Shown one piece after another: positions 8,558 through 17,224 of a stretch of 61,201 bases of DNA. Origin of the DNA: Ilumatobacteraceae bacterium. Its GTDB lineage: Bacteria > Actinomycetota > Acidimicrobiia > Acidimicrobiales > Ilumatobacteraceae. The notes below the pieces were generated by a model. That model worked only from the letters and a program-made list of their open reading frames with translations, was not told where the DNA came from and did no database searches. A program made the position numbers and the translations under genes. How positions within the stretch are numbered: the first letter of the stretch is position 1; every line of letters starts with the position of its first letter. The DNA is taken from the NCBI GenBank assembly GCA_018401375.1, contig JAGYKR010000014.1, positions 1-61,201 of the forward strand. The letters are read 5' to 3'.

Positions 8558-9121
8558 GTGATTCTCTCGGACCGCACCCTTCGGGAACAGCTCGCCGCCG
8601 GCCGGATCGTCATTGATCCACTCGATGAGACCCTGATCCAACCCTCTTCGATTGATGTGCGGATCTCGCACATGTTCCGGGTGTTTCGTAACCACACCGC
8701 AGCGGTGATCGACGTCAAACACGACCTCACCGCCCTCACCGAACTTATTGAGATCGCCCCTGATGAAGCGTTCATGCTGCATCCCGGCGAGTTTGTGCTC
8801 GGGTCCACCCTTGAGCGTCTCGCCGTGCCTGATGATCTCGTGGCCCGGATCGAAGGCAAGTCCAGCCTCGGTCGTCTCGGACTACTGATCCATTCCACAG
8901 CCGGGTTCATCGATGCCGGCTTTGATGGCCACATCACCTTGGAACTCGCGAACGTGGCCAGTCTGCCGATCACGCTGTATCCGGGAATGAAGATCGGCCA
9001 AGTCAGCTTCATGCAGATGACCACTCCCGCCGACAATCCGTACGGCTCCGGCGCCAAGGGCTCCAAATATCAGGGCCAGCGCGGCCCGACACCGAGCCGC
9101 TACTTCGAGAACTTCACCTGA
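8558..9121 (+). CDS. dcd: dCTP deaminase
   Basis: A 187-residue dCTP deaminase from GTG 8558. It converts dCTP toward dUMP precursors for thymidylate synthesis. Family motifs are [15 protein letters not shown] at the N-terminus, QPSSIDVRI (about 30), the catalytic and trimer segment [19 protein letters not shown] (about 100-118, with the conserved Ser and Arg), [13 protein letters not shown], and a glycine-rich [11 protein letters not shown] tail that closes over the triphosphate. In Mycobacterium tuberculosis and other actinobacteria the close homologue is bifunctional (deaminase plus dUTPase), giving dUMP directly; the same may hold here. It stands alone just downstream of the oppositely oriented tRNA-Gly. 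Confidence 0.93.
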   Translation: MILSDRTLREQLAAGRIVIDPLDETLIQPSSIDVRISHMFRVFRNHTAAVIDVKHDLTALTELIEIAPDEAFMLHPGEFVLGSTLERLAVPDDLVARIEGKSSLGRLGLLIHSTAGFIDAGFDGHITLELANVASLPITLYPGMKIGQVSFMQMTTPADNPYGSGAKGSKYQGQRGPTPSRYFENFT

Positions 9122-9153
9122 TCGCAGACTCCGTTCAGGCGTTTGCGAAGCGT

Positions 9154-10620
9154 CTACCAGGCTTCGAGCAGATCATCTGGACCTAGGGCAACATCGACGT
9201 TTCCGGTGACACCGGACAGGCTCACCCCGAGAGTGGTGATGTCGGGTCCAGCTCCATGAATCAGTGCTGCGTCCTGTCGCAACCGGTCAGCGTCGCTGTG
9301 ATCCAACGGTGACCGATCACGCCATTTGATGGATCCGACATAGGCCAACCTGTTGGCGATCGGGCCCCGATCGGCGCCGACAATATCCACCTCAGGGGTG
9401 TGAGAACGCGTCCAATACCCACCCACCACGGGTGCAGCTGGCAGCCCATCAATCGGGGACAGACGGCTCAACGCTTCACGGACCACCGGCTCAATCACCC
9501 GGCCGCGCCAGGTGGTCCAATCCCGCTCAATGCGTTCATAGACCCGGTCACCTCGGCCACGTTCGATGTCGGCGAGACCAGGACCGATGAACTGCAACCA
9601 CAGGCGCAGGTACGGGTCGTGGACCCGGTAGCGGGCCTCAACGCTCTTGCGGGTGGACAGTGGAAGATCCTTTGCAACCACGCCCGTGGAGGTCAAGGTC
9701 TCGAGTGCTCGTTGCGCCGACATCGCCGCTAGACCACCAGCAGCACGGGCAATCGAAGAAAAGGTGCGTTCCCCATTTCCGATCTGGGTTAACACATCTC
9801 GAGCGAGTACTTCAGCGGGAAACTCTGCCGCCAATACCCGTTCAGCGCTGACGATTAATGCCGAAGTCGGATCGTGCAGAGCTTCATTCAGGTACTTCCA
9901 CATTGAGGCTCCACGCGGCCACTCCCTACAGATCAAGGGCATCCCGCCTGTGACGAGGTGTGCGTTAAAGCAGTCAGCTGCGCTTTTGGCTCCGACCATT
10001 TCGCCGGACTCCGCCGGTGATAGAGCCGATATCACCATCTCGTTGCCGCGCTGGTGAAACGGCCGTCCGTGGGTGGTGAGGGCCTCCATCATTGCGAGGT
10101 CAGAGCCCACCAACACGAGCAGCACCCGCCGTCGAGACAAAAGCCGATCCCAACACTTTTGAAAGGTGGCTTCAACGCTCGGGTCAGCGGCCACGAGGTA
10201 AGGGAACTCGTCGATCACCACCACGCATGGCCCATCTGTTGGCTGTGTCGTATCTAGTGCTGCAGCCAACAAGGTGAGCGCCGCGTCCCAGTGAGCCGGC
10301 GTCACGCCATCGAAAAGATGTCGGCCGGGCAGTGTGGATGACCGCACCTCCTCGGCAAACAACTCGACTTCACCGAGGCCACGTTGGGATGCGGTGAAGA
10401 AGACGGTGGGTACACCTGCTCGGTGAGTGAACTCCTCAATCAGGCGGGACTTACCGACGCGCCGACGGCCACGCATCACGATGCAGCGGCCAGGTTCGCT
10501 GTCCCGACGACCTTTACCTGACGAAGAACCAACCTGATCGAGGTATTTCTGCAGGATCTGGAGTTCTGGGGTGCGCCCGATGAAAGTCATCGACTTTCGG
10601 GTGGACCGCGCAGTGCTCAC
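9154..10620 (-). CDS. ATP-binding protein, archaeal-ATPase/DUF234 type
   Basis: A 488-residue P-loop ATPase starting at GTG 10620. The N-terminal ATPase_2-type domain opens MTFIGRTPELQILQKYL and has Walker A as RGRRRVGKSRLIEEF (about residues 51-65), Walker B as PCVVVIDEFPYLV (about 130) and a sensor VLLVLVGSDLAMM. A winged-helix middle part (EVLARDVLTQIGNGERTFSSIARAAG) leads into a DUF234-like nuclease-fold C-terminus (EPVVREALSRL; SHTPEVDIVGA; GSIKWRDRSPL), where E, D and K resemble a PD-(D/E)xK pattern. The family is widespread in archaea and actinobacteria and its role is unknown; autoregulation is likely because a 43-bp palindrome sits three bases upstream of the start. Confidence 0.8.
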   Translation of the reverse strand: MSTARSTRKSMTFIGRTPELQILQKYLDQVGSSSGKGRRDSEPGRCIVMRGRRRVGKSRLIEEFTHRAGVPTVFFTASQRGLGEVELFAEEVRSSTLPGRHLFDGVTPAHWDAALTLLAAALDTTQPTDGPCVVVIDEFPYLVAADPSVEATFQKCWDRLLSRRRVLLVLVGSDLAMMEALTTHGRPFHQRGNEMVISALSPAESGEMVGAKSAADCFNAHLVTGGMPLICREWPRGASMWKYLNEALHDPTSALIVSAERVLAAEFPAEVLARDVLTQIGNGERTFSSIARAAGGLAAMSAQRALETLTSTGVVAKDLPLSTRKSVEARYRVHDPYLRLWLQFIGPGLADIERGRGDRVYERIERDWTTWRGRVIEPVVREALSRLSPIDGLPAAPVVGGYWTRSHTPEVDIVGADRGPIANRLAYVGSIKWRDRSPLDHSDADRLRQDAALIHGAGPDITTLGVSLSGVTGNVDVALGPDDLLEAW

Positions 10621-10623
10621 ATG

Positions 10624-10666
10624 GGAATACTAACATTCAAGATACTATCTTCAATGTTAGTATTCC
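10624..10666. promoter_or_regulatory. 43-bp near-perfect palindrome upstream of the ATPase gene
   Basis: GGAATACTAACATT (10624-10637) is exactly complementary to AATGTTAGTATTCC (10653-10666). Inside them AAGATA (10639-10644) pairs with TATCTT (10646-10651) around a single central base at 10645. Only position 10638/10652 (C opposite C) breaks the symmetry. It is AT-rich against a GC-rich background and sits directly before the GTG at 10620. It is best explained as an operator/promoter for the ATPase gene, possibly bound by the protein's own winged helix; a transcript of it would also form a strong hairpin. Confidence 0.8.
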
Positions 10667-10711
10667 TCTGCCTGGTCGCCCGGATCAGTCGCCCGGATCA
10701 GTCGACTAGTT

Positions 10712-12994
10712 TCAGTCGCCGGCGGTGACGTTGAGCGGGGCCTCTTGATTGGCTAACTCGCGGTCACCGGCTTCGATGGCGTCGAGGAGGTGGATGGCGA
10801 TGTCGGCCACCTTGACCTCGTTTTCTTCCTTACCGGCAGCCTTCACACCGTCATCGAGCATGATGTAGCAGAACGGGCAGGCGGTAGCGACACGACTCGC
10901 ACCGGTGGAGATGGCCTCGCGGGCCCGCTCATCATTGACCTTGGTGCCGATGGATTCCTCCATCCACATCCGAGCGCCACCCGCACCACAGCACATGCCC
11001 TTGGTGCCGTTGCGTTGCATCTCCACAACCTCGATCCCTTTGATCGATCCGACCACTTTGCGTGGGGCCAGATACACATCGTTGTGGCGACCGAGATAGC
11101 AGGAGTCGTGATAGGTGATCCGCTCCTCAAGCGTGGCCCGAGACACGTCTAAACGACCGTCATCAATCAGTTGCTCCAGCAACTGGGTGTGGTGGATCAC
11201 TTCGTAGTGGCCACCGAGTTGCGGGTACTCATTGAGCAAGGTGTTAAAGCAGTGCGGGCACTGGGTGATGACTTTTTTGACACCCATGGTGTTGAGCATC
11301 TCAATGTTGGGCAATGCGAGCATCTGGAACAGATACTCGTTACCCGAGCGGCGCGCTGAGTCACCGGTACACATCTCAGACGGTCCGAGGATCGCTACTT
11401 CAATCCCGGCCCGAGACAACAACTTGGCCATTGCTTGAGTGACCTTTTTGTTCTTGTCATCAAAGGACCCGGCACATCCGACCCAGTACAGATACTCGGC
11501 ATCGAGGGGTTCGCCCGGATCCACGACCTTGACCGAAGCGAGATCCTTGGCCCAATCGCCGCGCTCCGCCTGGTTCATGGCCCACGGGTTGCCTTGGTTT
11601 TCCATGGCCCGATAGGCATTGCCGAGTTCGGCGGGGAAGTTGGACTCCATTAACGCCAGATAGCGGCGCATATCGAGGATTTTGTCAAGGATCTCGATGT
11701 TGACCGGACAGATCTCATCACAGGCCTTACATGAGGTGCAGGCCCAGATTTCTTCGGAAGTGATCCGCTCAAACACCGAGTTCACACCGATCGTGATCTC
11801 GGCGTCGGTGCCCAGCGGCGGGCTGACCTGGGGGCTGCCGGTGGCGGCCATGACCTCGCCCACCTTGAGCACGATCTCGCGAGGATCAAGCGGCTTACCG
11901 GTCGCGTGAGCCGGGCAGACGCTCGTGCACCGGCCGCACATGGTGCAGGCATCGGTATCGAGCAACTGCTTCCAGGTGAAGTCCTCAATCACTGAAGCAC
12001 CGAAGCTCTCAAGCTCGGTCTCCATCAGGTTGGGCATCGCCTTCATCGCACCCTTGGGGCGATCGCGATCACGCAGATACATGTTGAGTGGCGAGGTGAA
12101 GATGTGGCGCAACATCGTGATCGGCAATAGAGCCAAGAACGCGATGAACGACAACACGTGGATGATCCACCACCACTGATGCCAGGTGGACAATGCGCTT
12201 GCGGACCAGCCGTTGACCAGTTGAGCGAGCGGGTACCCCACGAAGCTCCACTTCTCAAAGTCCATGTTCACACCGGCGGCGCTGCGCTCAGCGATCCGGA
12301 ACATCTCGGCTCCAAAGCCACTGACCCCGAGCACTAAGAAAGTCCCGAGGATCGCGGCGTGCTCGGGCTTGGACTTGATGCGGATCCGGTACGGCCGCTG
12401 CACATAACGCCGGATGATCGCCCAGATCACACCGACCGTGAACACCACGCCGGCGAAATCACCGAAGAACGCAAAGGCCTGATAGGTGCCGCCATGAAGG
12501 AACTTCAATGCCGGTGGCATCTGGTGATCGATCTCCAGTGTGGTGGTGACTGCGAGCAGCCCTAAGAAACCGAAATAGATCATGGAGTGCATCAGGCCAG
12601 CTGCCGAGTCGCGTAACAGCGTCTGCATGTAGACGCCGGCTCGGAAGTCGCGCAGGCGATTCTTCGCGTTCTTTTTGGTGGTGCGACGACGATCCGGTGC
12701 GCCGCGCTCCCAGTTACGCATCCGGTTCGCAAACTGGAATGACCCCCACACCACGAGGACGGGGATCACCGTATAAAAGGCGAGTTGGAGCGATCCAGGG
12801 ATGTTCTCAAAGACCGTCCGATGGATCTCTGAGTCGCTTTTCCATTTGGTGAACTGCGGGATGATGCCCGAGACAAGAATGAAAATTCCCATCCCAATGC
12901 CCAAGCCCAGCGAAAGCTGATGGGGCTTGAAACGCTTGGGGGAATCGGGCTGCTCCGAAGCGGAGACGTGAGATGTATCGACCTGCGCGCTCAT
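10712..12994 (-). CDS. membrane-bound Fe-S oxidoreductase, EtfD-like (heterodisulfide reductase-related)
   Basis: A 760-residue protein with about six membrane helices in the first 300 residues, forming a cytochrome-b-like domain. Two 4Fe-4S motifs follow, CTMCGRCTSVCP (about 350) and CTSCKACDEICP (about 418). Two cysteine-rich CCG-type domains come last, with CPHCFNTLL, HDSCYLGRHN, GMCCGAGGARMWMEE and ACPFCYIML. This architecture is that of mycobacterial EtfD (Rv0338c), which passes electrons from electron-transfer flavoprotein, reduced during fatty-acid beta-oxidation, to the quinone pool. The start is ATG 12994. No etfAB genes are in the window. An acyl-CoA synthetase and a thioesterase lie far downstream and suggest a fatty-acid-using organism. 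Confidence 0.85.
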   Translation of the reverse strand: MSAQVDTSHVSASEQPDSPKRFKPHQLSLGLGIGMGIFILVSGIIPQFTKWKSDSEIHRTVFENIPGSLQLAFYTVIPVLVVWGSFQFANRMRNWERGAPDRRRTTKKNAKNRLRDFRAGVYMQTLLRDSAAGLMHSMIYFGFLGLLAVTTTLEIDHQMPPALKFLHGGTYQAFAFFGDFAGVVFTVGVIWAIIRRYVQRPYRIRIKSKPEHAAILGTFLVLGVSGFGAEMFRIAERSAAGVNMDFEKWSFVGYPLAQLVNGWSASALSTWHQWWWIIHVLSFIAFLALLPITMLRHIFTSPLNMYLRDRDRPKGAMKAMPNLMETELESFGASVIEDFTWKQLLDTDACTMCGRCTSVCPAHATGKPLDPREIVLKVGEVMAATGSPQVSPPLGTDAEITIGVNSVFERITSEEIWACTSCKACDEICPVNIEILDKILDMRRYLALMESNFPAELGNAYRAMENQGNPWAMNQAERGDWAKDLASVKVVDPGEPLDAEYLYWVGCAGSFDDKNKKVTQAMAKLLSRAGIEVAILGPSEMCTGDSARRSGNEYLFQMLALPNIEMLNTMGVKKVITQCPHCFNTLLNEYPQLGGHYEVIHHTQLLEQLIDDGRLDVSRATLEERITYHDSCYLGRHNDVYLAPRKVVGSIKGIEVVEMQRNGTKGMCCGAGGARMWMEESIGTKVNDERAREAISTGASRVATACPFCYIMLDDGVKAAGKEENEVKVADIAIHLLDAIEAGDRELANQEAPLNVTAGD

Positions 12995-13397
12995 GACGCT
13001 CCCACGCTAGTCGCCCATTGAGCCGAGACGGGATTTGTCCGGCGGATCTATGGGTTACCCCTCATCGATGGCAAGACCTGCGGACCAGGAATCCCCGGCG
13101 ATCGTGGTGATCAATCCCGATGAGAATTGCTCCCCCAGTGCCTGCCGAGTCATCCTCGATGAAGTTCACTCGCAGCCAGCGGATGTATGGATCGAATCGG
13201 TCGATGCAGCGGTGGTACTTGACGGAGTTCGTCGGCGCAGGGGGTGACGGATTCCATTTTGGAGCTCACTTGTTGACCGACGATCAGCGACTTGCAGAAT
13301 CACCGACATTTCCCAGGACAGTTTCGCTGATGCGATTGTCTGGGCGCTAAGCGCGGACGAATCCTAATCGGAGGGTCTCAGTGGCCGTTGATGATCT
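12995..13397. other. intergenic region without a recognisable gene
   Basis: About 400 bases between the EtfD-like start and the cyclic-nucleotide-domain gene end. The plus strand has two overlapping open frames of 70-76 codons, but neither has a ribosome-binding site or family resemblance. I see no tRNA, hairpin or repeat. It must hold the promoter for the leftward EtfD-like gene, but no clear -35/-10 pair stands out. Confidence 0.5.
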
Positions 13398-13823
13398 TCA
13401 GCCAAAAGCAGTGCGGTCTAAAGACCGCAGGCGACCGGCGAGTTCCTCGAGGAACGTGATCGAAAGGCTTGGGGTCTCAAGCAACAACTGCTTGAAGCGC
13501 TGACGATCCATGACGAGCACCGTGCACTCGGTCTCACAGGTCACCGTTGCTGACCGCAGCGAAGATTCGAGCAAAGACAGTTCGCCGAGCACCTCGCCGG
13601 CACCAAGTGTGGCCAACTTCTTGCCCTTACGGGTCACAGTTACTGTGCCGTCGAGGACCACAAAACCCTCGTAGCCCTCAGTGCCCTCTTTGATCAGCAC
13701 ATGGCCGGCCGGCCGAGTCACCTCATCGGCAGCTTTAGAGATTGCGGTCAGATCTTTTTTTGTGAATGAGGAGAACATCGGGACGGCCGCGAGGCGAGCG
13801 ATGTGGTCTTTTCTTCCAGCCAT
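13398..13823 (-). CDS. cyclic nucleotide-binding domain protein
   Basis: A 141-residue single-domain protein from ATG 13823, with a GGAG site about eight bases upstream. It is a Crp/cNMP-binding beta-barrel: FSSFTKKDLTAISKAADEVTRPAG, GYEGFVVLDGTVTVTRKGKKLATLGAGEVLGELSLLE, SATVTCETECTVLVMDRQRFKQLL. The phosphate-binding cassette GELSLLE-x5-SATV is close to the canonical GE-A/L-RSA form, although the usual arginine preceding SA is shifted (SSLRSATV). There is no helix-turn-helix domain, so it is not a transcription factor by itself. It lies 13 bases downstream of a paralogue on the same strand. Confidence 0.8.
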   Translation of the reverse strand: MAGRKDHIARLAAVPMFSSFTKKDLTAISKAADEVTRPAGHVLIKEGTEGYEGFVVLDGTVTVTRKGKKLATLGAGEVLGELSLLESSLRSATVTCETECTVLVMDRQRFKQLLLETPSLSITFLEELAGRLRSLDRTAFG

Positions 13824-13836
13824 TGCGATGCTCCGA

Positions 13837-14274
13837 TCAGCCGTAGTACTTCTTGTCGAGATCCCGAATACGGCCAGCGATCGTGGCCAACAACTTGACG
13901 GCCATCGTCGGCACTTCTTGCAGCACCGCTCGGAAGTTGCGTTGGTCAATCACCAACAACTCGCAATCGGTCACACAGGTAACGGTGGCGGTGCGGGGAC
14001 CATGATCAAGGAGTGACAGCTCACCGACCACGGCACCGGGGCCGAGGTCAGCCACCTTGCGCTTGGAGCGGGTGACTTCCACTTTGCCACTCAGCACCAC
14101 AAATGCTTCACGGCCGGTCTGACCCTGATCCACGATGACCGACCCAGCGGTCATCAGAATCTCGTCCCCGGCCGAAGCCACTTTTTCGAGCTCTTTTTTG
14201 GAGCACCCCTCAAACAGAGAAATCCCTGCGAGGTGTTGAACCTTTGTCTGCTTGCTGGCCATGACGCGAACCAT
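13837..14274 (-). CDS. cyclic nucleotide-binding domain protein (tandem paralogue)
   Basis: A 145-residue cNMP-binding domain protein; the start is ATG 14274, or ATG 14262 (MASKQTKVQ). The domain covers nearly the whole protein: FEGCSKKELEKVASAGDEI, REAFVVLSGKVEVTRSKRKVADLGPGAVVGELSLLDHGPRTATVTC, CELLVIDQRNFRAVL. The phosphate-binding cassette reads GELSLLDHGPRTATV with the conserved arginine present. It is clearly a duplicate of the next gene downstream, with which it forms a two-gene operon. No output domain is attached, so the pair may sense a nucleotide and act through a partner, or may be structural modules that no longer bind ligand. Confidence 0.8.
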   Translation of the reverse strand: MVRVMASKQTKVQHLAGISLFEGCSKKELEKVASAGDEILMTAGSVIVDQGQTGREAFVVLSGKVEVTRSKRKVADLGPGAVVGELSLLDHGPRTATVTCVTDCELLVIDQRNFRAVLQEVPTMAVKLLATIAGRIRDLDKKYYG

Positions 14275-14329
14275 ACTCGCGCTAGATAGTCCAATAGTGC
14301 GTTAGAGCATCAATCAGCCAGTACCGGCA

Positions 14330-15079
14330 TCAGTGCGAGCCGGATTGATGCTTCACTGCGGCCTCCGCCGCAGCGATCGCTTCGGGATCGCCGAGGTAGC
14401 CGACCTCTACTGCCTGCAACCGCTGATCGAGCACATAGCGCCGCGGCACCCCGGTAGGGATGTTGATTTCGGCGATGTCACTATCGGAGATGTCTTCGAG
14501 ATGTTTGAGCAAGGCCCGCAATGAGTTGCCATGGGCGGTGATCAACACATTGAGGCCGGCCATCAACTGCGGTGCAATCACATCATGCCAATAGGGCAAT
14601 ACCCGAGCCACCACATCGCGCAGACATTCGCTGGCCGGCAATACATCGGGCGGTAACAACCGATAGCGCAAATCATTGATCGGATGCTCATCAGAATCGG
14701 TAGCCACCGGAGGCGGCGGGATCTCATAACTGCGGCGCCACAAATGGGTTTGTTCAGCACCGTGACGTTCGGTGGTGGCGATCTTGTCGAGACCTTGCAG
14801 CGCGCCGTAATGGCGCTCGTTGAGTCGCCAATGGCGCTGCACGGGCAGCCACACCTGGCCGAGCGCGTCGAGAGCTAGATGATTGGTGACCACCGCTCGG
14901 GTCAACACCGAGGTGTGGGCCACATCAAATCGCAATCCCTCGGCAGCCATTGTGTGGCCGGCAGCGATCGCCTCGGCTGTGCCCTTCTCGGTGAGCGGGA
15001 CGTCATGCCATCCGGTGAACAGGTTCGCGAAGTTCCAGGTGGACTGTCCGTGACGCAACATGACGAGGGTGCCGACCAT
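14330..15079 (-). CDS. gpmA: 2,3-bisphosphoglycerate-dependent phosphoglycerate mutase
   Basis: A 249-residue glycolytic mutase interconverting 3- and 2-phosphoglycerate. The phospho-histidine motif LVMLRHGQSTWN is at residues 5-16. The downstream segments are FTGWHDVPLTEKG, HTSVLTRAV, WRLNERHYGALQGLDK, the YEIPPPP linker and the second catalytic histidine in VLITAHGNSLRALLKHLE. All are diagnostic of dPGM. I use ATG 15079 (MVGTLVMLRHG); ATG 15088 is also in frame. The length is normal for the family. It stands alone between the cNMP-domain pair and a divergent regulator. Confidence 0.95.
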   Translation of the reverse strand: MVGTLVMLRHGQSTWNFANLFTGWHDVPLTEKGTAEAIAAGHTMAAEGLRFDVAHTSVLTRAVVTNHLALDALGQVWLPVQRHWRLNERHYGALQGLDKIATTERHGAEQTHLWRRSYEIPPPPVATDSDEHPINDLRYRLLPPDVLPASECLRDVVARVLPYWHDVIAPQLMAGLNVLITAHGNSLRALLKHLEDISDSDIAEINIPTGVPRRYVLDQRLQAVEVGYLGDPEAIAAAEAAVKHQSGSH

Positions 15080-15257
15080 GGCTCTCATCGTAGGTGGTGG
15101 GATGAGGCCGCTCGTAAAGAACAGCGATCAGAGCCAAATAGGGGCGGTACTGCTCAAGGAGTTCGCCAGACGGCATTAATGTTGGTCAGATAAAGCATTA
15201 GAGTCATTAGTGTTAGTTATCACGATCTTTTTTCAGGGAGCCAGTGGAGGTGCTCGA

Positions 15258-15557
15258 ATGTCACGCCCGACACCGTTCGCAATAGGACAGGCGGCAAGCG
15301 AGATGGGGGAGAACTTTCGTGCCTGGCGCATCTTGTTGAATCTGACCGCCGAACAAGTGGCTGAGCGAGCGGGCGTGGCACGTTCCACCATCGGGCGTCT
15401 CGAACGTGGTGAACCGACCGTCGGGTTAGAGGTTGTGCTCAACGTTGCCCGAGTCCTTGGGGTGCTTGATTCTCTCGTCACCGCAACCGATCCGTATCAG
15501 ACGGCACTTGGCCGGGCACGAGCAGACTCCCACCTCCCCCGTAGGGTTCGGCGCTGA
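15258..15557 (+). CDS. XRE-family regulator, HipB-like antitoxin
   Basis: A 99-residue helix-turn-helix protein from ATG 15258, preceded by GTGGAGGTG. The DNA-binding domain covers residues about 15-65: MGENFRAWRILLNLTAEQVAERAGVARSTIGRLERGEPTVGLEVVLNVARVLGVLDSL, read in pieces, with the typical recognition helix ARSTIGRLERG. A basic tail follows. It is the HipB arrangement, and the next start codon two bases after the stop opens a hipA-like frame that is soon broken. Three CATTA-containing elements lie in the 90 bases upstream, possibly its own operator. Confidence 0.75.
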   Translation: MSRPTPFAIGQAASEMGENFRAWRILLNLTAEQVAERAGVARSTIGRLERGEPTVGLEVVLNVARVLGVLDSLVTATDPYQTALGRARADSHLPRRVRR

Positions 15558-15558
15558 T

Positions 15559-15648
15559 CATGGCGGCTCCACAAAGCCTTGAGGTGGTGATCGATCTGAA
15601 AGTTTCGGACCTGTCGGTTCTCCTTTCTGATCGCCGTTCTTTGATGTG
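15559..15648 (+). pseudogene. HipA-like kinase toxin, N-terminal stump
   Basis: ATG 15559 lies two bases after the HipB-like stop and opens a 29-codon frame (MAAPQSLEVVIDL at its start) ending in TGA. The position, and a short beta strand that a +2 frame shift continues as FDVNPTLIPQR (compare the F-x-YDP segment near the start of HipA proteins), suggest that this was a hipA gene. Everything after about residue 45 is missing, because the oppositely oriented spermidine-synthase-like gene ends at 15666. The toxin cannot be functional from this locus. Confidence 0.4.
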
Positions 15649-15665
15649 AACCCCACCCTGATCCC

Positions 15666-17162
15666 TCAGCGGGTGGTGATCAACTGGTCTACGGGTGCGT
15701 GGTCATCGGTGAGGACCATCGCTCCTGCGATCCAGTCCGAGATCTCGGCCGGTTCGATCAGCAGTACCTCACGGGCGTTGCGGGCTGTGAGCAAGGCCTC
15801 AATCGCAACGCCATCGATCGGTGATTGGGAGGCGATCACCACGAAGTTGCCCCCATCACGATCGCTGAGATATTCCGTCGGTGCGATCACGCCCACATGA
15901 GCGAACACTGCCGCGATTGTGGCCACCTCGGCTTTCGCGAACCTGTTGGGCGGCCGATCGATCACGTTGAGTGCGTACAGACCCTCAGGCCGCAGCACCC
16001 GTGCCACATCGGTGACGAACTCGCGGGTGGTGAGATGCCAGGGCACCGCTAAGCCACCAAAGGCATCACCGACCACGAGGTCCACATCGTCATCGGGCAA
16101 TCCGCGCACAGCGGTGCGGGCATCACCGATCCGGACCTCGAGGCGATCAGAGGTCACCAGGCCAAGATCAGAACGGGCCAGATCCAACAACACGCCATCG
16201 ATCTCCAACACCAAGTTGGAGGAGTCGGGTTGGATCACATCGAGATACCTCGGAAACGTGAACCCGCCGCCACCGATATGTACCGAGCGCAAACCGGCGG
16301 GCGCATCGATCACCGCTGCGAGATCGGCGAACACCTCGATGTAGTTGAACTGCAGATGGGTGGGGTCGTCCAGATCCACATAGGAGTGACGCAGGGTGTC
16401 GAGATACAAGGTGCGGCCCCCGATTCGATTGGGGTCAGGCTCCACTCGGGCGCAGAAATAGGCGCTTTCAATCTGACATGGCCCCGACGCAGTAACAGCG
16501 GCGCCACTGGCCAGCAGAGCAAAGATCACGCCACCGATCACGAAGAATTTCCCGGCACCGCCCCGGTGCGACCGATCATGGTCGAGTCGGCGCAGATACC
16601 ACCACAACCAGACGCCGCCAGCGACGAGGCCAAGACCGGTAGCGATGATCACTGGTGTGGTGGCGAAGGCCGCGATCAACACGAATCCGGTGATGAATAC
16701 TCCGACCAAAGATCCGGCGGTGCCGATCGCGGACAGTCGGCCCACCACATGGCCGGTCAGGGCAAGATCGTTGAGGACGATTTTGACCACCAAAGGTGAC
16801 GCAGCGCTGAGCAATGCCGACGGCACTAAGAACCCAACCGTGGTCAACACCACAACCCCGGTCGGCCCGGTCCCTGATAGCGACGGGCCGAGCCATCGGA
16901 TGAGCGGTACCGCTGCAATCGCCAGCGCCCCTCCGAGGATCACGGTGTGAGGCAGGACGCGTCGGGGGTCCACCCGATCAGCGATTCGGCCCCCGAGCCA
17001 GGTGCCAAGCGCAATGCCGGCCAGTACGACACCGATGATCCCGGTGAAGGTCTCCAAAGTGACACCTATATAAGGGGCCAAAAGACGCCCGGCGAGGATC
17101 TCGAGGACGAGCACGGCGGCCGAGGTGAGGAACACGATCACGGTGGCCAGTGCTCCAGGCAT
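15666..17162 (-). CDS. membrane-anchored spermidine synthase-like methyltransferase-fold protein
   Basis: A 498-residue protein of the fused transporter/spermidine-synthase family. The first 215 residues hold about seven membrane helices in an MFS-like arrangement (VLEILAGRLLAPYIG at the start, GIALGTWLGGRIADR, LSAIGTAGSLVGVFITGFVL). The remainder is a spermidine-synthase fold: LDTLRHSYVDLDDP, SVHIGGGGFTFPRYL (nucleotide loop, about 295), VLEIDGVLLDLAR, RIGDARTAV, and DLVVGDAFGG. The catalytic aspartate of true aminopropyltransferases may be D in GDAFGG, but substrate specificity is doubtful in this family. It faces the hipBA remnant tail to tail. Confidence 0.8.
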   Translation of the reverse strand: MPGALATVIVFLTSAAVLVLEILAGRLLAPYIGVTLETFTGIIGVVLAGIALGTWLGGRIADRVDPRRVLPHTVILGGALAIAAVPLIRWLGPSLSGTGPTGVVVLTTVGFLVPSALLSAASPLVVKIVLNDLALTGHVVGRLSAIGTAGSLVGVFITGFVLIAAFATTPVIIATGLGLVAGGVWLWWYLRRLDHDRSHRGGAGKFFVIGGVIFALLASGAAVTASGPCQIESAYFCARVEPDPNRIGGRTLYLDTLRHSYVDLDDPTHLQFNYIEVFADLAAVIDAPAGLRSVHIGGGGFTFPRYLDVIQPDSSNLVLEIDGVLLDLARSDLGLVTSDRLEVRIGDARTAVRGLPDDDVDLVVGDAFGGLAVPWHLTTREFVTDVARVLRPEGLYALNVIDRPPNRFAKAEVATIAAVFAHVGVIAPTEYLSDRDGGNFVVIASQSPIDGVAIEALLTARNAREVLLIEPAEISDWIAGAMVLTDDHAPVDQLITTR

Positions 17163-17224
17163 GAAACCACCTTAAAGGCGAGCGTGAATCAACCCACTGC
17201 TCACGATGCGTACGATCGAGGGCC

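Noticed and set aside
10679..10704. CCCGGATCAGTCG tandem duplication as an attachment site or CRISPR-like repeat
   Set aside because: Only two copies, no spacer, and no integrase or cas gene in the window.
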